From an archaeon (GTDB taxonomy: Archaea > Methanobacteriota_B > Thermococci > Methanofastidiosales > NM3): DNA of 52,636 bases. The notes beneath the pieces were generated by a model, which did not search any database, had not been told where the DNA came from, and saw only the letters and a list, made by a program, of their open reading frames with translations. The DNA is taken from the NCBI GenBank assembly GCA_004212155.1, contig RXIG01000014.1:1-52636 (forward strand), given 5' to 3'. This document shows positions 8,939-16,219 of the stretch, in pieces. The translations under genes were made by a program, and so were the position numbers. Positions within the stretch are counted from its first letter, which is position 1. Each line of letters opens with the position of its first letter.

Positions 8939-10618
8939 ATGTCTCGAATGGACGAGGCCCTGGACCGGCTCAAGGAAGAGATCGAGCAGGGCGTTATTCA
9001 TGACAGGGAAACGCTCGCTCGGCGCAAGCGAGAGGTCTCCGCCGCACTGCACCTTGAACGGATGCCATCGAACTCAGAGATCCTCGCCCGTATGGATCGC
9101 CCATATGACCTCCTCCGGCGCAAGCCCGTGAGGACGCTTTCCGGGGTCGCCGTCATTGCCGTCATGTCCCGGCCCGCTCCGTGCCCACACGGCACGTGCG
9201 TCTACTGTCCCGGAGGCCCGACTGCCGATGTGCCCCAGTCGTACACGGGTCATGAACCGGCCGCCATGCGCGCCATACAGAACAGGTACCATCCATTTCT
9301 TCAGGTCTACAAGCGCATCGAGCAGCTGCACTCTATAGGCCATCCCACCGACAAGGTGGAGCTTATCATCATGGGCGGAACCTTCCCGTCGCAGGACCTC
9401 GACTACCAGGAGTACTTCGTGCGCGAGTGCCTCTCTGCCATGAACCGTTTCGATCCGTCGGTGCCCGCGTCTGCCGTCGAGGAGGCCCTCTTTGGCGATA
9501 CGGACAATCCTTCATCGGACGCAACCCGGGCGCAAGCGCTCCTTTCCCGCAGGCCGCTGCTTCTCGAGGATGCCCAGAAGCGAAACGAACGGGCACGCAA
9601 TCGGTGCGTGGGCATGACCTTCGAGACGCGCCCCGACTGGTCGAAGCGGCCGCACATCGACCGCATGCTCCTCTACGGCGGAACGCGTGTCGAGCTCGGT
9701 GTGCAGACCGTCTACGACTTCATCTATGCCCGCGTCAAGCGCGGCCATACGACACGCGACAGCATCGAGGCAACAGCGCTTCTCAAGGACCAGGGGTTCA
9801 AGGTCAACTACCATATCATGCCCGGGCTTCCCGGTTCGGACAAGGGGCGTGACCTGCGCATGGTCGAGCGCATCGTCTCAGACCCCGAATACCGCCCCGA
9901 TATGATGAAGTTCTACACGTGCCTCGTCATGGAGAATACACCACTTCATGATGATTATGTGTTGGGCGACTATATACCCTACTCAACCGATGAGACGGTG
10001 GACCTGCTCGTTCGCGCCAAGTCGCTGCTCCCTCCGTGGATCAGGACGATGCGCATACAGCGCGACATCCCGACGACCCGTATCGCCGCAGGGGTGATGA
10101 GCTCGAACATGGGACAAATGGTCGAGGACGAGATGCACAGGCGCGGCGTGTCATGCCAATGCATCCGCTGCAGGGAGATAGGGCTGCAGAGCTACAAACG
10201 CGGCATCGAACACCACAGGGAGGACGTGAAACTCGTGACGCGCACGTATGACGCTTCGGGCGGCACCGAGGTCTTCCTCAGCTACGAGGACCAGCGCCAT
10301 GATGCGCTCATCGGCTTCCTGAGATTGCGCATACCGGGCGATCATGTGTTCCGAAGGGAGATAACCGAGAAAAGCGCGCTTGTCAGGGAACTGCACGTAT
10401 ATGGGCCCCTGGCCGCGCTCGGCACGAACGAGCGCGATCTGCCGTGGTGGCAGCATCAGGGATATGGAAAGAAGTTGCTTGCCGAGGCGGAGCGCATCGC
10501 GCATGAGCGTTACGGCGCGGCCAAGATGGTCGTGATATCGGGGATCGGCGTCAGGGAGTACTATCGTTCGCAGGGATACAGAAAGGAAGGGCCCTATGTT
10601 ACGAAGCGGCTTCCGTAA
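8939..10618 (+). CDS. elp3: Elp3-family tRNA uridine(34) modifying enzyme (radical SAM + GNAT)
   Basis: Makes the carboxymethyl group at C5 of wobble uridine in tRNA. The radical-SAM domain carries the cluster motif CPHGTCVYC near residue 80, and the C-terminal GNAT acetyltransferase domain shows HQGYGKKLLAEAERIA and a tyrosine-rich end (REYYRSQGYRKEGPYV). The length of 559 residues is typical. ATG 8939 (MSRMDEAL) is used; ATG 8948 is an alternative. The GTGATC spanning the previous stop can serve as ribosome-binding site. Confidence 0.95.
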   Translation: MSRMDEALDRLKEEIEQGVIHDRETLARRKREVSAALHLERMPSNSEILARMDRPYDLLRRKPVRTLSGVAVIAVMSRPAPCPHGTCVYCPGGPTADVPQSYTGHEPAAMRAIQNRYHPFLQVYKRIEQLHSIGHPTDKVELIIMGGTFPSQDLDYQEYFVRECLSAMNRFDPSVPASAVEEALFGDTDNPSSDATRAQALLSRRPLLLEDAQKRNERARNRCVGMTFETRPDWSKRPHIDRMLLYGGTRVELGVQTVYDFIYARVKRGHTTRDSIEATALLKDQGFKVNYHIMPGLPGSDKGRDLRMVERIVSDPEYRPDMMKFYTCLVMENTPLHDDYVLGDYIPYSTDETVDLLVRAKSLLPPWIRTMRIQRDIPTTRIAAGVMSSNMGQMVEDEMHRRGVSCQCIRCREIGLQSYKRGIEHHREDVKLVTRTYDASGGTEVFLSYEDQRHDALIGFLRLRIPGDHVFRREITEKSALVRELHVYGPLAALGTNERDLPWWQHQGYGKKLLAEAERIAHERYGAAKMVVISGIGVREYYRSQGYRKEGPYVTKRLP

Positions 10619-10651
10619 TCATCACGTAGGACGGAAGACCGGAAAGAATCG

Positions 10652-10972
10652 CTACAGTCGACCTATCGTCTCATTCATACGCTCCTCTATCGACTTGAAT
10701 CGCTCAAGGAGCGAAAGTCCGTCTTCGGTGAGCGTCGAACTGCCGCCGCCGGACCCGCCGCGCGAGCGATCTACCAGTTTCGTGTCCAGATTGCGTTCGA
10801 GCTTTCGTATCTTTTTCCACGCATGTGCATATGATATTCCGCTTTTGCGTGCCGCATCAGAAAGCGAACCCGTGGACCGGATGTGCTCGAGAAGCTCGCA
10901 TGTGCCCTCCCCAAGCAAGAACCGTCCTTCCGCATCCTCGAGCCACAGTTTGAACCTTGGATATATCTGCAT
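10652..10972 (-). CDS. ModE-type winged-helix DNA-binding protein (N-terminal domain only)
   Basis: The 106 residues match the winged-helix domain of ModE/LysR-type molybdate regulators: LLEHIRSTGSLSDAARKSGISY, AWKKIRKLE, then a glycine-rich wing (RGGSGGGSS) and LTEDGLSLLERF. The molybdate-binding (MOP) domain of full ModE is absent, as in many archaeal stand-alone versions. It probably regulates metal- or molybdo/tungsto-enzyme genes, but the target is not shown by the sequence. It is convergent with elp3 and just downstream of the M42 cluster on the same strand, separated by about 44 bases. Confidence 0.85.
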   Translation of the reverse strand: MQIYPRFKLWLEDAEGRFLLGEGTCELLEHIRSTGSLSDAARKSGISYAHAWKKIRKLERNLDTKLVDRSRGGSGGGSSTLTEDGLSLLERFKSIEERMNETIGRL

Positions 10973-11016
10973 ACATATATCGGCACGGCAGACAATAAAA
11001 TCATTGTGCCATCGAT

Positions 11017-12036
11017 TCAGGGAAGCGTTATGGTGTCCGAACGCTCTATGAGGGCACAGATGAGCTCCACCGTACGTTCGAGGTCACACATGTCGACAAT
11101 CTCGTTGCCGGTGTGCATGTAGCGCAGCGGTATCAGCAGCGCCATAGTCGGCACGCCCCCGTTCGACTGGTAGACCGGCGCGGCATCGGTCTTTCCCTTC
11201 GAGATGTCGTATTGCAATGGTATCCCTAGCTCCTTTGCCGTTTCCTCTACGATCGCACGTAGTGGGGCACTCAGTATCATCCCGTCGTCCTTGAGCGTGA
11301 GCGCCGGTCCGCCGCCCAGCACGACGTTCGTGTCCTTTTTCTCCTTCTTCTGGGGCGTGTCGTAGGAAAACGTTACATCAAGGACGATGCAGAGGTCGGG
11401 GCGCACAGACTGCGCGGCCACATGGGCCCCGCGCGTTCCCACCTCCTCCTGTCCGGTGGCGACCGCATGGACGGTCCCCGGAAATTGATCGAGGCGCCGA
11501 CACACCTCAAGCATGACGCAGACGCCGGACCTGTTATCAAACGCCTTCGAGATGAATCTCGAGCCGATGAGCGGCGCGAACGGTGAGACGCGCGTGATGG
11601 CCGTACCGATGCGTATGCCCTCTCGCTCGACATCCTCGCGGCTTGACGCACCGATGTCCACATAGAGGTCGTTAAACGTTGGTTTCTTGTCGTTTGGCTT
11701 CTCCTTTTGCTCGACGATGCCGCTTGCTGTCGTGCCTACGATGACGCGCTGGCCAAGAAGCCGGTATGTGTCGATCGACCCCAGGGGATCGATATAGAGG
11801 AATCCATCGTCATCGATATAGCGCACCATGGCGCCGACCTCGTCCATGTGGGCGCACAGCATCACGGACGGGCCGGGATGTGTGCCCTCCTTCGTGAGGA
11901 CAACGTTGCCAAGCGCATCGCGTCGCGTCTCGTACATGTTGCGCGCCGCCTCCTCGGCGACGATGCCTGCCACTTCGTGCTCCTGCCCCGGCACGCCGTG
12001 GGCAGAGCATAATCGTCTCAAGAGCTCTTCCATCAT
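11017..12036 (-). CDS. M42 family metallo-aminopeptidase, third gene of a tandem trio
   Basis: Glutamyl/leucyl-type aminopeptidase of the TET/FrvX family, which forms hollow dodecamers that trim short peptides. Dinuclear-metal ligands and catalytic residues are intact: AHMDEVG, AFDNRSG, QEEVGTRGA, LDVTFSYDTP and a C-terminal histidine in RYMHTG. The 339-residue length is normal. ATG 12036 overlaps the previous stop and follows a strong GGAGGGAG site. The nearest start upstream in frame lies inside the preceding gene. Confidence 0.94.
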   Translation of the reverse strand: MMEELLRRLCSAHGVPGQEHEVAGIVAEEAARNMYETRRDALGNVVLTKEGTHPGPSVMLCAHMDEVGAMVRYIDDDGFLYIDPLGSIDTYRLLGQRVIVGTTASGIVEQKEKPNDKKPTFNDLYVDIGASSREDVEREGIRIGTAITRVSPFAPLIGSRFISKAFDNRSGVCVMLEVCRRLDQFPGTVHAVATGQEEVGTRGAHVAAQSVRPDLCIVLDVTFSYDTPQKKEKKDTNVVLGGGPALTLKDDGMILSAPLRAIVEETAKELGIPLQYDISKGKTDAAPVYQSNGGVPTMALLIPLRYMHTGNEIVDMCDLERTVELICALIERSDTITLP

Positions 12037-13025
12037 ACTCCCTCCGCGAGATAGCGTGCCGTGGCACCTATCAATTCCTTCATGTGTATCACATCGTTCC
12101 ACTTCGCCATTGCGCATGGCGAATGGATATACCTGCACGGCGCGGCGATGACGCCGCTTGGCGTCCCCTTGCCGCCGATGTGGAACGCCCCCGCGTCCGT
12201 GCCTCCCGCAAGCGGGCGCTTGTACTGGTACGGTATGTCGTTTTCATCCGCCGCGCACCCAATGGCTTCGAGAACAGTTGTATGTGCGATGAGGGTCCTG
12301 TCGGCGATCGTCACAGCCGGGCCGTGACCCATGCGGGGCATGCGCTCCTCTTCAGAGAGCGACGGATGGTCGAGCGCAAACGTGCCCTCGCACGCGATGG
12401 CATAATCGCATTCGATGCGCGAGCGGACCACGGATGCACCGCGCAGCCCCACTTCTTCCTGGACGGTGAACACGCATGTGAGCGGGACTCCGAGGCGCTC
12501 CTGGAGCAGTTCGATGAGGCAGTAGCATCCAATGCGGTCGTCAAACGCCTTGCCATATATCGTGTCGTCCCTCCGGAGAAACGGCGTGTCGAAGGTGACC
12601 ATGTCGCCGATCTCGATAGACGGGTGGGCCTCCCCCACGTCGATGCGCAGCTTTTCCTTGGGAAGTGGCTTTTTCCTGTCCGTCGACGATTGCAGATGCA
12701 CGGCGGGAAGCCCGATCACTCCCGCATGGCCGTGGGGACCCACGCGCACCGTCGTTCCTGGCAGGAGCGAATCCCTGATGCCCCCCACCGTGTCGAATGT
12801 GAGCCACCCGTTCTTCTCGTCGCTGCCCGTTACCATAAGGCCCACCTCGTCCATATGGGCAAGGAGGCACACATGGCTCCCGTCCCCATCCTGGTGTGCA
12901 TAGAGATTGCCAAGCGAATCGGTCGTGAGGGTGTCGCAGTGGGGTTCTATCTGTTCGGTGATGAATGTGCGCACCTCATGCTCATATCCAGAGATGCCAC
13001 GCAGCTCCGTAAGCGCGCCTAGCAT
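12033..13025 (-). CDS. M42 family metallo-aminopeptidase, second gene of a tandem trio
   Basis: A paralogue of its two neighbours with 330 residues. The metal site is complete: AHMDEVG, AFDDRIG, QEEVGLRGA, CEGTFALDHP and the final histidine in RYIHSP. The third acidic ligand is Glu here and Asp in the other two, and DR replaces DN after the bridging Asp, so specificity probably differs. ATG 13025 overlaps the upstream stop by seven bases and the 3' end overlaps the next start, so the three are translated from one mRNA. Confidence 0.94.
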   Translation of the reverse strand: MLGALTELRGISGYEHEVRTFITEQIEPHCDTLTTDSLGNLYAHQDGDGSHVCLLAHMDEVGLMVTGSDEKNGWLTFDTVGGIRDSLLPGTTVRVGPHGHAGVIGLPAVHLQSSTDRKKPLPKEKLRIDVGEAHPSIEIGDMVTFDTPFLRRDDTIYGKAFDDRIGCYCLIELLQERLGVPLTCVFTVQEEVGLRGASVVRSRIECDYAIACEGTFALDHPSLSEEERMPRMGHGPAVTIADRTLIAHTTVLEAIGCAADENDIPYQYKRPLAGGTDAGAFHIGGKGTPSGVIAAPCRYIHSPCAMAKWNDVIHMKELIGATARYLAEGV

Positions 13026-14044
13026 GCTATGGCCTCCACGTACGATTCATCAAGCGAGGATAAAAACGAGCTGACGAGGCGCTGTGTCGCCTTGATGTCG
13101 CGCATGTCGGCAACCTCGGCGGGCGTGTGCAGGTAGCGCGTGGGTATGCTGAGAAGCGCCGTGGCAACACCCCTTCCTGCGGTCTGCATGCTTCGCAGGT
13201 TGGTGGGCGTTGCGCCCGCGTAGGCCTTGATGGTATGGGCGATCCCGTCGTTTTTAGCCGTTTCGCGCAGGCGCGAGAAGAGCGAGTGGTGAATGTTTGC
13301 TCCAACGCCAATGATGGTGCCAGAGCCAAGTGTTCGAGTCTTTTCCCGCGGGACGCCGTACATGTCGCCGTGGGTCGTGTCGATGGAAAGCGCCAGCGCC
13401 GGGGCAGACGATGTCAACGCCGCATACGCACCGCGCGTTCCCACCTCCTCCTGCGAGGAGAAGAGGAATGCGAGATTGAACGGAACGTCAAGCTTGCGCG
13501 AGAGCGAGCAGAGGACCGTGCAGCCGGCCCTGTTGTCCAGCGCCTTCGAGCATACCTTGTGCTGGCCCACCTGCCGAAGTCTTGTCGAGAACGTGACCGG
13601 GCTCCCTACGGGCACGGTCTCCCGGGCCTCGCGCCCCGACATGCCGATGTCGAGCGGGAGGTCGCCAAGCTCAGGAACGGTGGATCCATGGGCGATATGA
13701 GGGGGCATGTCGCTGACGATGCCGCGCAACAGGCTATTGCCGTGCACGAGAAGGCATGCGCCAGAAAGCGCCTTCGTGTCAATGCCGCCGACGGCATCAA
13801 GATAGAGGTAGCCGTCGTCATCGATATATTTGACGATGAATCCCACCTCGTCCATATGCGCGTCAAGAAGGACAGTGGGGGCGCCTGGCGTGGTCTCCTT
13901 CATACAGAGGAGATTGCCCATGGCGTCGCGGCCATATGAGGTGAAGTCCCCATGCTGAATAATGCTCGTTGCGACCTCATCCTCATGCCCTGCGATCCCG
14001 TGACAAGCAGTGAATGTTTCAAGAATCGTTCTCAAATGGGCCAT
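13019..14044 (-). CDS. M42 family metallo-aminopeptidase, first gene of a tandem trio
   Basis: Leads the M42 operon. It has 341 residues from ATG 14044 (MAHLRTILETF); the frame is open to 14128, but the TATA-like box at 14076-14084 would put transcription start near 14055, ruling out the longer form. Metal ligands are conserved: AHMDEVG, ALDNRAG, QEEVGTRGA, SIDTTHGD and RYLHTPAE. Like its neighbours it should form TET-like particles, alone or mixed. Confidence 0.94.
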   Translation of the reverse strand: MAHLRTILETFTACHGIAGHEDEVATSIIQHGDFTSYGRDAMGNLLCMKETTPGAPTVLLDAHMDEVGFIVKYIDDDGYLYLDAVGGIDTKALSGACLLVHGNSLLRGIVSDMPPHIAHGSTVPELGDLPLDIGMSGREARETVPVGSPVTFSTRLRQVGQHKVCSKALDNRAGCTVLCSLSRKLDVPFNLAFLFSSQEEVGTRGAYAALTSSAPALALSIDTTHGDMYGVPREKTRTLGSGTIIGVGANIHHSLFSRLRETAKNDGIAHTIKAYAGATPTNLRSMQTAGRGVATALLSIPTRYLHTPAEVADMRDIKATQRLVSSFLSSLDESYVEAIAC

Positions 14045-14075
14045 GATAGAAGTGAAGGCCGCATCTAGAAAAATG

Positions 14076-14084
14076 TTTGTATAT
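14076..14084 (-). promoter_or_regulatory. TATA-like box of the M42 operon
   Basis: The minus strand reads ATATACAAA here. Transcription would start about 11 bases before ATG 14044, giving a very short leader. Confidence 0.5.
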
Positions 14085-14086
14085 GG

Positions 14087-14362
14087 TTTGAGGATTCGTT
14101 TCATGGCGCACCGTACGAACACGGGCACAGGGCGTGAGCGTAACTCGTTAACTGATTTGACAGCGACCGATCGACCGCTCCCCTTCTATGTCACTACCCA
14201 TTCCATTACAAGGTGTTTGGAACGTCTCTTTGCGAATTTTGAAGGAAATGGCACAAATGCATTCCCATATGCCCTTTCCATACATATATCACCAATTCTG
14301 CAATGAATCTATTCAAAAATCCTGGATCGCACCCCCTGTCCAGGCGGTATGAAAACCACTAC
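14087..14362. other. Intergenic region without a convincing gene
   Basis: The region lies between divergent units. A plus-strand frame of 98 codons (14010-14306) runs through it, but it overlaps the M42 start, has no ribosome-binding site and shows no recognisable protein. I see no repeat or RNA structure that I can support. Confidence 0.35.
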
Positions 14363-14372
14363 ATTTATAAAT
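14363..14372 (+). promoter_or_regulatory. TATA box of the SecB-like gene
   Basis: ATTTATAAAT lies about 37 bases before ATG 14405. A GAGGTG ribosome-binding site follows at 14394-14399. Confidence 0.65.
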
Positions 14373-14404
14373 CGTAAAAAGCTTCTCATCTTAGAGGTGT
14401 AACA

Positions 14405-14848
14405 ATGGCTATCGTAGGTGTACGCATTGACAAAATAGAGGCATCGAGGAACAACCAGACCAAGGTCGATGGATCCGTCCGGATTGGCTCCTCACCCCGA
14501 ATACTCTCGATCACAGAAAATCAGGTCCCGAGCGCGACCGGAAAGATGAACGTGCTCGAGGTCGGATTCGAATACTTCATCAACTACGACCCGGCACTCG
14601 GGTCGATACGTATTGACGGCGCCGTGCTCGCCCAGGAAAAGGACGAGAGGAAAAAGAAGGTCCTCAACGACTGGAAGTCGGAACGAAAGCTTCCCCAGGA
14701 CTTCTCGACCGAGATCCTCAAGCAGCTCACGCAACGCTCGATGCTTATCAGCATGTTGCTTGCACGCGAGATGGGGCTTCCCAGCCCGCTGCCGCTCAGG
14801 ATCAGCCAGCAGGAAGCGGCGTCGGCCCAAGAGCCAACGCAGCAGTGA
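14405..14848 (+). CDS. Conserved archaeal protein, possibly SecB-like fold
   Basis: The 147-residue soluble protein has an N-terminal half rich in predicted beta strands (VLEVGFEYFINYDPALGSIRIDG) followed by helices ending in LAREMGLPSPLPLRI. This strand-then-helix layout with the LP.P.P end recalls SecB-like proteins of archaea; the assignment is by remembered pattern only. It has a good TATA box and GAGGTG site. Its TGA is immediately followed by the stop of the convergent gene (TGATCA at 14846-14851). Confidence 0.8.
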   Translation: MAIVGVRIDKIEASRNNQTKVDGSVRIGSSPRILSITENQVPSATGKMNVLEVGFEYFINYDPALGSIRIDGAVLAQEKDERKKKVLNDWKSERKLPQDFSTEILKQLTQRSMLISMLLAREMGLPSPLPLRISQQEAASAQEPTQQ

Positions 14849-16174
14849 TCACAATCTCTTCTTCAAGAAAGCCCCCAGCACCTCATCGAGGTCGGGCTTT
14901 CCCAATTCTTGCAGTTCGTAGTGTATCCTTACGTAGGGTTTGCCGATGTCCATTATCCTGGTGAGGTCGATGGGCGTGCCCATGACGACCACGTCGCACT
15001 CGGCCGCCGCCACGGTCTGCTGGAGGTCGCGCACCTGTTTATCCCCATAGCCCATGGCGGGAAGCACCTTCGTCAGGTGGGGGTAGGCGGCAAAGGTCTC
15101 CTTGAGCGATCCGTGTAGGTAGGGCCTGGGATCGACGATCTCCTTGGCGCCGTACTTTTGTGCAGCGACGTAACCGGCACCGTACTCCATATCGCCGTGT
15201 GTCACGGTGGGGCCGTCCTCGATGACCAGTGCCCGCTTGCCCTTGATCAGTGAGGGGTCGGTAACGGATATGGGCGATGCGGCCTCTATTATCGTGGCAT
15301 CGGGATTGACGTCAAGCAGATTGTTGCGCACCCGGCGCACTTCCTCCCCGCTTGCCGTGTCGGCCTTGTTGATGATGCACACGTCGGCCATCCTGGCGTT
15401 TGCCTCGCCTGGGTAGTACGACAGCTCGTTGCCGGAGCGTAGGGGGTCTGCCACGACGATATAGAGGTCAGACCTGTAGAACGAGAAGTCATTGTTGCCG
15501 CCGTCCCAGAGCACGATGTCCGCTTCCTTTTCAGCTTCACGGATGATCTGTTCGTAGTCGACACCGGCGTAGACGACGATGTCGTTGTCGATATGTGGTT
15601 CGTATTCCTCGCGCTCCTCGATGGTGGTGTCATACCTGTCGAGGTCCTCATACGATGCGAACCGCTGGCACCGCTGCGCATCGAGGTCCCCGTAGGGCAT
15701 CGGGTGCCGTATGGCGACCACCTTGAAGCCCTTTTCCTTGAGGTATTGTGCTATCTTTCGTGATACCTGGCTTTTGCCGCTGCCCGTCCTGGTCGCGCAT
15801 ACCGATATGAGCGGCTTGGACGATGTGAGCATCGTCGTGTTGGGCCCCATGAGTCGATAATCCGCGCCTGCCGCGAGCACGCGTGAACCAAGTTGCATGA
15901 CGTGCGAGTACGGGAGATCCGAGTACGCCATAACCACCTCGTCGATGCCGTGGTCGGCGATAAGGTCTTCGAGCTCTTCCTCCTGATGGATGGGTATGCC
16001 ATCTGGGTAGAGCTCTCCAGCGAGCTCGGGAGGATATTTTCTATTGTAAATGTCAGGTATTTGTGCAGCCGTGAACGCTACCACCTCATAGGACGGGTCG
16101 TCCCTGAAGTGTACGTTGAAGTTGTGGAAATCTCGACCTGCTGCACCAAGGATCACTACTTTCTTTTTCGCCAT
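14849..16174 (-). CDS. Cyclic 2,3-diphosphoglycerate synthetase family P-loop protein
   Basis: The 441-residue protein begins MAKKKVVILGAAGRDFHNFN, a Rossmann-like start, and has a P-loop (CATRTGSGKSQVSRKIA near residues 130-146) and an IINKAD GTPase-like motif, as in the family annotated as cyclic 2,3-diphosphoglycerate synthetase in Thermococci and methanogens. That annotation derives from the Methanothermus enzyme; for many members the true reaction is untested. ATG 16174 is chosen with GGTG just upstream; the frame is open to 16216 but that is upstream of the likely transcription start. Confidence 0.85.
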   Translation of the reverse strand: MAKKKVVILGAAGRDFHNFNVHFRDDPSYEVVAFTAAQIPDIYNRKYPPELAGELYPDGIPIHQEEELEDLIADHGIDEVVMAYSDLPYSHVMQLGSRVLAAGADYRLMGPNTTMLTSSKPLISVCATRTGSGKSQVSRKIAQYLKEKGFKVVAIRHPMPYGDLDAQRCQRFASYEDLDRYDTTIEEREEYEPHIDNDIVVYAGVDYEQIIREAEKEADIVLWDGGNNDFSFYRSDLYIVVADPLRSGNELSYYPGEANARMADVCIINKADTASGEEVRRVRNNLLDVNPDATIIEAASPISVTDPSLIKGKRALVIEDGPTVTHGDMEYGAGYVAAQKYGAKEIVDPRPYLHGSLKETFAAYPHLTKVLPAMGYGDKQVRDLQQTVAAAECDVVVMGTPIDLTRIMDIGKPYVRIHYELQELGKPDLDEVLGAFLKKRL

Positions 16175-16200
16175 ACATGTCACCATTATATAGTGAATGA

Positions 16201-16212
16201 GAAAATATATAA
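16201..16212 (-). promoter_or_regulatory. TATA box of the diphosphoglycerate-synthetase-family gene
   Basis: The minus strand reads TTATATATTTTC here. Expected initiation near 16182 leaves a leader of about ten bases holding the GGTGA site. Confidence 0.55.
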
Positions 16213-16219
16213 GCATATC

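Noticed and set aside
12084..13022. Plus-strand open frame of 312 codons
   Set aside because: Exactly antisense to an M42 gene with all catalytic motifs; a codon-bias shadow in GC-rich DNA.
14010..14306. 98-codon plus-strand frame
   Set aside because: Overlaps the M42 start and promoter, has no ribosome-binding site and no recognisable protein.
14846..14851. TGATCA palindrome where two convergent stops meet
   Set aside because: A neat arrangement but expected now and then in compact genomes; no evidence of function.
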